Below, piece by piece: positions 21,034-33,200 of a DNA stretch of 64,000 bases. The stretch covers positions 625,294 to 689,293 of the forward strand of contig NMRA01000041.1 in NCBI GenBank assembly GCA_002633005.1. The letters run 5' to 3'. Below the pieces are notes generated by a model, which ran no database searches, was not told the DNA's origin, and saw nothing but the letters and a program-made list of their open reading frames with translations. Numbering within the stretch: the first letter of the stretch is position 1; every line of letters starts with the position of its first letter. The DNA is from Phoronis australis. Its lineage: Eukaryota; Phoronida; Phoronidae. Both the position numbers and the translations under genes were made by a program.

Positions 21034-21243
21034 TTTTGCAGTAGCAAGCCAAACTTCTTGTTCGGCAAATCTTCGCCCAATGCACATTCGACTTCCATAA
21101 CCAAAAGGCAACAGTACAAATGACTCAGGTCGTTTGACAGAAGCTTCCGGTTTTGCAAGCCATCTTTCAGGTATAAACTGGTCAGGCTTGGACACCCATT
21201 CAGTCCGCAAACAGGCCTCCTGGTTGTTCATTGCCAATATGGT
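21034..21243 (-). CDS. CYP-B exon 9, heme-binding loop
   Basis: The acceptor is gtaattccag and the donor AAA|GTAAGC. It encodes NNQEACLRTEWV, the meander FIPERW and the heme loop FGYGSRMCIGRRFAEQE with the proximal Cys. It is 70 codons, phase 0 at both ends. This is the exon missing from CYP-A. Its intact state is the main reason to regard CYP-B as the working member of the pair. Confidence 0.93.
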
Positions 21244-24200
21244 CTGGAATTACATTTGTAGGCAAAATGTCTCAAAGATAATACCAAACCACTAGTCACC
21301 AAGGTGTTGATAACTTTTTTCAATACACAACGATTGAACACATTGAAGCGGCAAAGGGCTCTTAAACGTGTACTTTCCTGCGCGTTGAAATGTGCTTAAT
21401 CAACGCCTACTTTTAATTCTTAAACGAGCATAGCTCTGCTCTTACTCAAGGCATACGTTTTCTTAATCAGTGAGTAGTTTTACGTAATGGACACACTGAA
21501 TTAGTTATTCGTCGTGTCCAATCACAGACAAGTTTACATTCAGTAGGTAACGGCGCCATCTTTTACGTGGTCACTTGATAAGATTCTACAACATTCTTCA
21601 AAAGTTGCCTAAGCACCCATGTAGAAAGTCTTCCGCCACTTTGAAATTTGAGAGCAGCAGCGTGATTGAGCTATATGAACTGATTAAAAGTACGCGTTGA
21701 ATAAGTAAAAGTACGCGTTGAATAAGTAAAAGTACGCGTTGAATAAGTAAAAGTACGCGTTGAATAAGAGCAGAGCAGTGATTGTTTAAGAACTAAAAAT
21801 ATACGTTGATTAAGCACATTTCAGCACCCAGAAAGGTACTCGTTTCAAAATACTCTGGCGCTTCATACATTTTCTCCAATTTCCCATTGAAATACAGTTA
21901 AACCAGCAGCTAAACATCACTTGACTGTTTCGAGGTAAGGTGGTCAGTTAAATGTTACATTTACCCCCTTTGGAACGTTGTATCCACAAATCTCCATGTC
22001 TTTGTCCAAAATTCGTGCAGTACCTCCTAGGATCGGAAAATGCATTCTGGAAGTTAAAAAAAAACTTAAGATGTAACCACGCTGTCACACAGTTATCCTG
22101 GCATTCAAATCAGAAACGAACTGCGGCGCCGCACTGAAATATGAGGTAAACTTTGATAATTTTAAAGGTTTTTGACTCTGGCTTGAAGGTAGACTCTCAG
22201 TGACTTCATGTATTTATGAATGTGTAGGCAATGCCTACGATGTACAATAATTTCTGATGAATAAATAAACAAATATAAATCGGGGTTGAAAGTAGACTCC
22301 ATTGCTTATAGCTTACGGTTGCGCTGTTAGACGTAAGGTTATCTAAAACCTTCATAAACGACCTCAACTCAAACTCAAATATCAAAAAATCCATGTTTTA
22401 TCAACCATTAAAAGTATATATTTTCGGAAAGGAAAAAAGATCGAGGATAGTATAGTAATTATTAGTTGGACAAGAGCAACTGGCTGAAACAAACAAAATT
22501 TGCATGACAAATCACGTGGAGGGATCCAAAAGTAGCGAATCTGCATTAATTAGACGGAGACAGTGGCAAAATGGTCTGTATCAAAAGCATATCAGCGAGT
22601 TCATGCACTTCCAAAACCGTCAACGCACCTGCCACACCCGTAAAAGTAACCTAACTTAAACCACTCCTTTCAGATTATGACTTCCTCTCGACTACGGAGC
22701 TTATAAATGGTTTCTCTTTCGATTTCAGGCTCGGGCCTTCCCGATTGGTCACTCCAATCCCCCCATCAACAACCCGTCCACTCTCCGTAACCCTGGAGTT
22801 ACTTTTCAGAAAATACAGAGCGAGGTTCTGCTGGGTCGCCATGCTGGTCCCTTCCCATCTACTCCATTCCACTTTTCCTCTTCGTCACCCGTTGCCCTCA
22901 TCCCTAAATCCCCAACCTAACAGTTTTCGTCTCATTCATAACTTGTGACATCCATCTCGTTACTCTAACTCAGTTAACTCCCACATTCCCCCTGAATTCT
23001 CCCAGGACCAATCCATCATGGACGCTATCCGCCTGGTTCAACGGTTTGGACGCCACTCCTTCACGGCTAAGGCTGGCATCAAGGTCGCCTTTCGCATCGT
23101 TCCGGTTCACCCTGACGACTACCACCTTTTAGGCCTATCGTTGGCCAACAACTTCTACTACGACAGGTGCCTGCTATTTGGCTGTGCCTCTAGCTTCAAC
23201 ATCTTTGAGAAGGTCAGTTCTGCTATTCAATGGATCCTTGTAAAGAAGTTGAATGCCTCCGGCGTTTCTCACTACCTCGACGATTTATTTTTCGTGGGTT
23301 CTCCATCCACGACGAAATGCTCTCGGGACCTAGCCGCATTCATCTCGCTCTGCGACACCATAGGCATCCCTATCAATCATGACAAGACGATTCAGGCGAC
23401 CACCTCCATCACCATTTATGGCATCCATCTCGACTCTACGACCATGACTGCTTCTCTCCCACAGGACAAGGTGGACAAAGCTTCCAACCTCCTCCTCGAC
23501 TTTCAGAAGCGTCAGAAGGTTACTCTTCGCGATCTTCAATCCTTCATTGGTCTACTAAACTTCGCCTGCTCAGTTATCGTGCCCGGCCGCGCCTTCCTAC
23601 GCCGCATCATCGACCTTACCATTGGTATTTTGAGACCAGACCACTTCGTCACTCTCAATAAAGAAGCTAGAGCGGACCTTAAAGCTTGGTCCATCTTCCT
23701 CCGAGGCTTCAACGAGTGGACATCTTCAGACACCATCAAACTGTACTCCGATGCTGCAGGCTCCAATGAGGGTTTTGCTGTGACATTGGGGGCTTCCTGA
23801 TTTGCCTGCCCGTGGCCTGAGCACCTGCAACACCACCACATCACATTCAAAGAACTCCTTCCTATCGTCATTGCGCTAGAGCTGTGGGGATCGAAGCTCG
23901 CCAACCACAAGATTCTAGTACTGTGCNNNNNNNNNNNNNNNNNNNNNNNNNNNNNNNNNNNNNNNNNNNNNNNNNNNNNNNNNNNNNNNNNNNNNNNNNN
24001 NNNNNNNNNNNNNNNNNNNNNNNNNNNNNNNNNNNNNNNNNNNNNNNNNNNNNNNNNNNNNNNNNNNNNNNNNNNNNNNNNNNNNNNNNNNNNNNNNNNN
24101 NNNNNNNNNNNNNNNNNNNNNNNNNNNNNNNNNNNNNNNNNNNNNNNNNNNNNNNNNNNNNNNNNNNNNNNNNNNNNNNNNNNNNNNNNNNNNNNNNNNN

Positions 24201-27200
24201 NNNNNNNNNNNNNNNNNNNNNNNNNNNNNNNNNNNNNNNNNNNNNNNNNNNNNNNNNNNNNNNNNNNNNNNNNNNNNNNNNNNNNNNNNNNNNNNNNNNN
24301 NNNNNNNNNNNNNNNNNNNNNNNNNNNNNNNNNNNNNNNNNNNNNNNNNNNNNNNNNNNNNNNNNNNNNNNNNNNNNNNNNNNNNNNNNNNNNNNNNNNN
24401 NNNNNNNNNNNNNNNNNNNNNNNNNNNNNNNNCGTTCGCAGCCTGCGGCCACAGCTCTGTAGTTGCAGGCTTTGCAATTTCTAGTCATTAGCTCTAGTTA
24501 CCTTTACAGACATTGTTGCATTATGCTACTTTTTATATTCTAGTTTTGTATATCCTAGATTGTGTGTTCTAGTTTTCAGTTACACCGCTAGTAGTACCTA
24601 TATTTCTTCATAGTCTACCGGCCTTGTTATTGCCCGGGTTAGGCTTCCTCGGATGGGCGATGTCAGTATTCCCATACTGCCATTATGGCGTTTTTTCCAT
24701 GCCCATCTTGCAGAATCTTATTTGGTTCTTTCTATTTACGTCATAATAAATGACATTATTCGCAATCCTCCTCTTGTTTTACTCTGCAACATAGCTCGTG
24801 GCGTACCCCGGCAAAATAGATTACGATAAATACGGTAAAACATCGATCACAAGTGACTGTAAACGTCTATGTACCAATTGAAAAGTGCATTACCTGAACG
24901 ACTCCTTGAGACATGCCTTCAAGTAAGACAGCCTTCTAAGTGTATCTGTTGTTATCGGCTCTCTATTTGGCAATTCTGTGTTTAATTCAGTCCTCAGTTT
25001 GTCTTGCTTCTCAGGAAATCTTGCAAGATTGTAAAACATAAATGACAAGGCGCTTGCAGTCTGAAAATTGAAAACGTGACTTGTAGTCTGCATTTCAGAT
25101 ACATGAGGCCTTTTAATTTTCCTTGGTGTATTTGTTTTTATGTTTGATTGAAATGGTGATTGAATGAAAGCACTTTGTTCTCTTTGTTACCCGTCTGCGG
25201 TTAACTAAAAAGTTACTGGTAAGCCCAATATCCCGGACCACGCTGATCCTCTGAGATAAGTTCCAAAACTGTCCCTTTGAAGTTTTCGCCTGTTAGTAAT
25301 GCATGTACAATCTCCGATTCGGTTTACAGTTATCGTACCCATGAAGCAGATGTAAACACATTATGTCTACACTTTGCCCTGTTTACCTGGCTAAAAGACG
25401 AATAGCGAATACAGCCTTTTGTTCTCATCAAATCAGTCTCATAACATTCCTTGCGCTAGTCATAGCACTCCATTTTCATTGCAAACATGAACATCGAAAC
25501 CATCGGCGACTCAAGAAAACTCTTCAGAGTTTATAGGGATTAGCCAACTCTAAAATTGCGAAATCGAAAATAGCACATTGACTGTGACTTGAGTTTGTAA
25601 CAGAAATGGAATCCTATCACGGTAAGGACTATGATGAGACCATGTTAATGACAGTTAATATCTTCTTCAATTTTCGTTTTTTAGACAGTCACACAGGGTG
25701 AAATTCAGCTTTAAATAAAAATAAAAGCAAAATCGCGGGTCAATGATGGTCCAACAATACTTTCTACTGGAAAGTTTAGGTGATGCCCAGCTCGCAGCAG
25801 GACTAAGGCGGGAAATCGTAGGAAGATGCGCCTGTTATTCTTTAAAATTAGAAGATCATTCGACAAATAATCGTTGACTAGGTCAAGGATCATTGAGTGC
25901 AAACTAAGGTTTTGAGCTAGACACTTCAAATTCACGAGTCTGATTGGTACATGTAATTGAGTTCATTTCAAAGTTTCAGGTCATTTAGTGCAACCATGAT
26001 GCCATTAGGTGCGTTTTTCTTTTGAAATTTGACCTTTTCATTCAACATCTATTCTGTTGTGTCAACAGTTAGACAACTTTGATTCTCAGCATTAAACACA
26101 CTTTTCACGAACTTAGCAATAATTCAACAAAAAGGGCTCATAATGCACCGGAAAGGGCCAATCAGTGCAAAGGTCATCTAATTTTCAAAATGTTATTTCT
26201 CCTATATTTTTCAAGGAATTCTCTAAACTTTCAGCACACAGGTACATGCACAAACAAATACTCTACTTTAAATTATCAAGTAATCGCTCCATCCAATCAG
26301 ATAAAATAGGTCAAAGGTCATTGAGCGCAAAGAACAGGAACACTTTAAATTTACACATGTGATTGATACATGCACTTAGTTTCAGGTCATTTAGTGCAAC
26401 CATGGGGTCATTCAGTCCATTTGTCTTCTGAACATGTGTTCTGATGTGTCAACAGTTAGACAACTGTGAATGTCAGCATTAACCACATTTCAAGGACTTT
26501 GCAATAATTCCACTACAAAGGTTCATCATGCACTGGAAAGGGTCAAATACTACAGAAGATATCTAATTCCATTCAACATGTATTATTTTTATACAATTTC
26601 TCTTCTAGTGTTCTAAAAGTTAAACATCTATGATTAATCATGATCTACATTTTTATTTTCGTGTACAGTTCTGCTATGGCGCACAAGCCACCAGAAAGGT
26701 TGTAAACTTTCCAAAAAGTCTCACTCGCGCATAGTCATTATTGTCACTTTCTGACAATTATCTGTCTAGTCTTCATCTACATTTCAATTCCTGACTTTAC
26801 TCAGTTTCAAAACCATGCGACTCATTCCTAAAAACCCGGTGTTCTATTCGCTTGTCTAACTCTTGCAAACGCGACCTTTATAATCGCAGTTTTACAACAT
26901 GAAACGTGACACGTGCATTTTTATTAGCATGAAAACATTGACTCTCGAACCTCCAACTTTCAATGGCTAACATATGACCCATATTAACGGCCGAAAAATC
27001 TTTTAGTACCCAGTGATGGGACGGTATTTGATAAATGGAGTGAACACGGCCACCAGGCAACCCGTCAGCTGTAAACTTGTTCACCATGATTAGTACAGTG
27101 TATACAGTTTTCCGGTTGTCACATTTTCATTCTGTTCCTATCTTTGCTACAACACAGGGGCAGCTCCAGGATTTTGAGTTGGGGGGNGTCAATCATTCGC

Positions 27201-30200
27201 ACCCCCGAACTGCCAATTAAATGGAATCTGGGAAAATTTTAGGGGGTGCATAGCCCCTTGCACCCCCTGAAATCCGCCACTGCAACGCGAAGGCATGCAT
27301 TTTGCGTTCTTCATCCTTTTGCGTTTATGATAAAATCTGTGACCGGAATATTTGCCTCTTCATGAATGTTACAGCGAGTCTTCTTCTGTCGGACAATAAC
27401 CTGTCGATAATCTCCGCTCACAGCCTCGGGTAATCCAACCGCGGGTAAGCCAAATAAATCAGTCATATTTTTTTGACACTGAGGAAAATGACTGAAAGTC
27501 TATGGCTATCTGTCAGATAGACAGTAAACATCAAAGACATGGACTGTTCAGCAACAAGTACTTGGATTCAATGCAGAAAAACAATAGGTTTAATGAAAAA
27601 ATCCCGTATCTTCGCAGAACAACGATGTCGCCTGATCGTACCACTTCAATAGCGTCCGCGTTTTGTTGCGAGATTTTGCTTATTTCTTTACAACCCGTTC
27701 ACCAACTTCCAAAATTTTGGTGCTAATGAGTTACCAATGCCTATAAAAACAAAGGCTTTCCAGGCTTTTTCATTTAATTATTTTTGAGTAATTTATCGAC
27801 AGTTAAAATTGTGAGAAATTTCGTTGCTAAAAACGAAAACGAAGACAAACATTATTTATATTTTTACTTAAAATTTATAATTGACAATTTAAATTCACAA
27901 AATGAAAACGACAGAAAACGACAGGTTTTAGAGAACTTTTTCGAAAACAATTACAAAGTTATTTTTGATGTTCCAAAGGTAGTAAAGTTTTGATTATCGC
28001 GCAAAACACCATTAAAATTGTTAGAGAAAAGTATGTGAAAATCTCTTTGATTGGAAGTAGTTGGAAGTATACAGAACACAAAACTGATTATTAGGCCTTA
28101 ACGGGTTTGTGACAGGATAATAGATTAACGAGTAGGCTAAGTATATTCTTAGCATCGCTGAATGTACACAAACGTCATTTTCAAACGTACATTAATGTTA
28201 CCAAAATCATCGAAAGAATTTTGTAAAATGTATCAAAGAAAAGCGTGTATTGCGAAACTACACGAATGTCTGGGTTTAAGAAGACAATTGGGAATTCGGC
28301 AGCAGTCATCAGCGATCGACTTTTTCATGTATCACGTCAAGTGAAGGAATCACAGATTGCCTACCGAGTCAATTCCAGCCGTGAACAACTCCAGCAGAAT
28401 AGACGAAGCATCTTCCAAGCTTAAATCAAGCTTAAGCAATCTTTGCAAAAAGTCCTCTTCCCCAGTCATGGTTTGCCGGGCAAGCGTCTCTTGAATTCGA
28501 CTCTTGGTAAACCTGCCTCAGCAAGAAACAAGAAATTGAAAACGTTAAACTTCCAGCTCCACCAGTGGACCTGGAGTGCTCGTCAGACTTACGTTATTTA
28601 AAATGAGCTATGCAAAGTCGCAGTCGTTTATTAATTAACGCAGTTGTAAGTTGCAAATGTTTTACACGACTGGAAATGTTTTAAAGAAGATTGTTGACTT
28701 ACGTATTCAGAAATGTGTAGCCTTTAATGATTTGTTTGTAACTTTTGGTGTTGAAATATCTATGCAAAGGGACTTCATAAATGGACGAATGTAGCGCTTC
28801 GAAATAATCATTGATAGTGTTGAACATTGAAGACGCCTTTTCATCGGTAGTCGCCTGAAGTAGCCCCAGTCTTTCGTTGTAACATACTGCGCCGAATGCT
28901 GAAACAGTTGGATTCTTGAGCTGAGTATACGTAAAATTATGGTATCAGGAATGCCTTTAACTGCGACCTGAGAAGTTTCACTGAAATATCAAACTAGATG
29001 TTTGACTTTCATAAAGTCCATCTAACAATACTCCTTACCGTGTTAAGACTCTATTTCTGTTACCAACAAGAATATCGAAACCGAGCAGCGACTCAAGAAA
29101 AGTTTTCATTAACAGCTACGCATTGAGCGGAGGGGAGTGGCCCTTTAACTGATAAGTTGCCATTACAGTTAAAAAGGAAGTCTATTTCAATGCAAATTAA
29201 CTTTACCTTTTTATTGCAGTTGAATTTTCATGCGCGCACCCCCACTTGCCGAAGTGGGCAAAAAGGTCCGCCTCAGAGAAACAAAAACTACGAAAACAAG
29301 ACAAAAATCCACTAAAAAGGCAGGAACTACCAAAATTCGACGAATACCCAATTCATAGCTCTGAAAGTTCCCCGTGAACCTTAATAAAATGTCCTCATTC
29401 GAGCCCCCCATTTTTTAGGCTGGGTGCGTTCATGACTTTATGTGACATATCGAAATGGATGAACAAAATATAAGCTACTTGGAATCTCTTTGAGTTTGCA
29501 GTCATTAGTAATGGAAAAGCAAAAAGCAATCAATAATTGGTTGGCTATCTTGTTGGAGTCTTGAGGTGAGAGTCAGGGTCAAGGGCAGAGTTGAGTGAAT
29601 GGTGAAGTCGAAAATGAGGAAAAGTCCCAGGACGGAGTTTGGTGATTGGAGCCCCAGGGTTCACATGGTGATTGGAACCCTGGGGTTCACATGGTGATTG
29701 GCTTCTTGTCGATGACAGCTTGGCCTAGTTCAACTTATTGTCTACCGCTACTAAGCTAATATCACGTAAAGTAGGCCAATATGACAGCCACTGGAAGCCA
29801 TCACCAAAGGTGTACCACCTTGCCCTAAACACTTTAGGTGTACTCCAGGGTTACAATCAAATAGGTGAACTTCAGGGCTCCAATCATCAAAAGTGTACCA
29901 CAGGGCTACAGCCACCAAAGATGTACCTCAGGGCAGCATATGGAACTATGCAAATGACTGCAGTGTTTGTTTATAAGTGTGCAAAACCCTGAAACTCAAG
30001 ATGCATTACCAAGTACTCACCCTCGGCAGTGTACTTCACTAGCTGTAGATAGACATGCTCTACGAGTCCCGAGTCTGTTCGTACTTCCCTCACAAGGTCA
30101 ATGAAATCGTCTGCAACCTTGTTTTGCGCTGTTAGATATAGTGTAGCGGCATCTGGTGACATCATTAGTTGGTGCACAGACTGTCGACGCTTGTACCACT

Positions 30201-33200
30201 CTTCGCCATTTCTACAACGCATGGCACAATCATTACAAGACTTATTCGCGGGAGCTTTTGACAGAGGTTCCAGGGTTTGGTATATTTTTATCTTTATAAT
30301 TCCCCAAATATATGCCCGGGAGTAATTTAGGAAACAGGCAGTCTGCACACGCAAAATGTCATTAGCATAGACATGGATCGAAAACCGTTAGGTAGCCTAG
30401 CCTTTGAGATTATTTGGCACAAAGATACCGTGACTTAAGGCGGTATTTCGCCCTCTTTTACTGTGTAAAAGGGTGGACTGACACTGTTCGTAGTTTTGTT
30501 CTATGTTATTGATTGACATGATCCCTGTGGTCAGTGCAGTCGGTGATGATGTAATTTGTTTACTACAGAATAGTATTGAACATTTTAGAAGAATCTAGCA
30601 GTCTTCAGTCAATCGTCGCACCGAAAACTATTAGCACCGGTCGATAACCACCTGCGCCCACGCACACCGGGAAAAACGTGACAAAAACGAAAATTGAATT
30701 AGGTTTTTTATTCTAAAAGAGATCGCCATAAGTTTCCATTTCCATTACGAACTCAGGTCACAGGCAATGTACGCATGCGCAACTTTAGAATTGGCCTACT
30801 ATACCCCTATAAACACTGAAGCGTTTTCTTGGGTGGCCGATGATTTGAAAACGAATCTTACCACAGTACGCAATATTATGAGACCAGTTTTATAAAAGTA
30901 CAGTGTATAACTTCAGGAATTTTCCCGTATGTTGGTGTTATTTGTTCCAAGTTCAAAGATATTTCAGCAAGATGCATTGCATAACTTTTACAAGCAGTTA
31001 TAGTCCGCAGTATTCTTTGTCTACTACAGCAGACCTGATACTACATAAACACGGACAACTCACATGGTAGAAGGAACAGTCTTCCTCGCTCCTGCACACA
31101 GCAGTGCTGCTCATTATGCCTATCTCATAACACACTTCTTTTTAAGTGAACTGCACTTTTTTCTCACGAACCTCAATTCTTTCAACGTCTGACAGAATTC
31201 ACGAAATTCTTCATGGTGCAACGTTTCAAGTCCATCTGTACATTACAACTGGGAACATGTGAACTTCATGAGGAAATGAATGTATTCCTAAGAACAGAAT
31301 TGCGGCACATGAGAAAAGACGACATCTCGCGAGAAAAGAAATGCATTTGAGAGAAAGTACACTGTGAGCAGACTCGCAATCAGTAAGGGAGCAAGATATC
31401 TGATCTGACGCATGCGCTGGCCTTACCGAGTCATCCCGGTCATTACATAGCTCAGGCAAAATGAAAAAAAAAACACGCTTACAGATTAGCAAAACCCATA
31501 GGCAGTCCATCTCGTTTGAAAGCAGAGTCCAGTATAGGCAAGGAAGGACGTTGAGGATATTTCCCTTCATTTCGGAACGCTATAGCCATGTCTTTCGGAT
31601 CAAGAATATGCACCAGAGTTTGTGGACCTAGCGTTTCCTTGTAAATTCTGCCGTATTTATTGAAATCGTGTTGCCTCGCTAGGTGGTGCTGAGGGAGCGT
31701 GAAGCTACCTAGAATAAAGACTGGACTACTATACCCAGCGTCGCTGAATTAAGACGTATAGCGGAGAAAACGTTAAAACAAAAGCATCTGCAGTAAACAA
31801 GATCTGTAGCCTCATCTGAACAATTCGAGAGTACGCTCAACTCCCAGTTTACTTTTACATGTATAATTAATTAAAGTATAAACTTTCACATCTGTTGTCC
31901 AGTAGAGGGTGCTGTAAACAGCTGTACTAGAAAATCATAAACTGAGAAACAATTTTCTGGTACCCGCAGTGGTCTGTTTCAAATTTTTGATCTTAGCCTT
32001 CACACACCTATTTCTGAAAATAGCTGAATCGCATTTACGAAAAAGGGTAAATTCTCTGAGAATATAAGTATAGCTGCCAGTCAATGAGAAAAGTTCTATA
32101 AATTACGTTTGTTTCGACTATGAGTCACTCATAATTACTTGACTGAACCTTTTTCAAGCAATGCCAAATTTCTGTCTCAAGTCTCCTTCATAAAACAGGC
32201 TCCCAGGGTATGGACAAAATAATCATATTACTGAGATTTTTATCAGTCAATTTTAGCCATTAATTATGCACATTACGTTCTACTTGTTTTGACAAAATTA
32301 TGTCATCTTGAAAAGGTATCACGATAGAATGCGTTTTGCCAAAACTGCTTTGCGTAAAGGTTTATTTTGCACTGATTTTAACGAAAATGAAATTGAAAGA
32401 ATATATTTGATATATCTTCGAGCAGTGTAACCACATTAATGTTGCATTTGGTTTAAATAAACAACATTTAAGATTAAAATCTCAATGACATAAAGTACTG
32501 ACCGAACGGACACAACAGGAAGGACGAATGACCCCACGTTTGACACTGTTTATGTTTTCGGCAACAATTCAAATTAATTGGTAACTTATACCAGCATGTG
32601 CCCAACGTAATAAATTTTGGTTGTCTGATACCATTTTCTCAGCAGTTGCGAAAGGGGTGGCCAACACTACTAGGAATTATTTTAGACAAACGAAGGTATG
32701 GGTGAATTGACCCACACCCATATGCGAGAATTGAAGGACCTGTGGGCCGTGTTAGTTTTTGTCCTTTTTTCCTTCCAATTCTAATGGGCCCGTTGTCCCG
32801 AGCTAAACTACCGCAGCGAGTCAATGAAATTATTTTTTCCTAAATGACGCTGTGCACGCACTTAAAAATATCCCTGCACTAGTTAATGGAACTTCATTAG
32901 CCTTTATAAACCAAAAATATACCGGTAGTTTTGTTTGTGTACGTCTTACCCACGGTTGAGTTCAGTAACGCAAACGTCTTTGAGTGTCATTAAGAATAAG
33001 AATTTGCCATTCATTTCAAAATATTTTATGTTTCCATTTTTCGTGAAAATATTCTTTAGCTTTTCCAAATAAAACGTCAATTCAATTTTGAAAACTTCGA
33101 TAGATAGTAATTGGCTCTCCATTCGGTGGGAAAAGCATGCCTTGAATCTATTCCACTCTGCATGACGCATAAGCTTGGTCCATTTACAAAATGTGCCGCC

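Larger units (their letters stand above)
22585..24830 (+). mobile_element. DIRS-like retroelement insertion in CYP-B intron
   Basis: The A copy runs directly from ..tatcaaatgtaaatctgcgg into taaaacatcgatcacaagtg (42855-42885). The B copy has about 2.25 kb inserted between tatcaaaa (22579-22586) and tacggtaaaacatcgatcac. The insert carries an RT/RNase H remnant (next entry), a 506-N assembly gap and a 3' tail that ends near aataaatgacattattcgc. No target-site duplication is evident, as is usual for DIRS elements. Insertion edges are accurate to about 10-20 bp. Confidence 0.75.

Noticed and set aside
23536-24488. Long frames on both strands crossing the N run
   Set aside because: Unknown bases cannot be read as coding; only the DIRS RT frame is supported.
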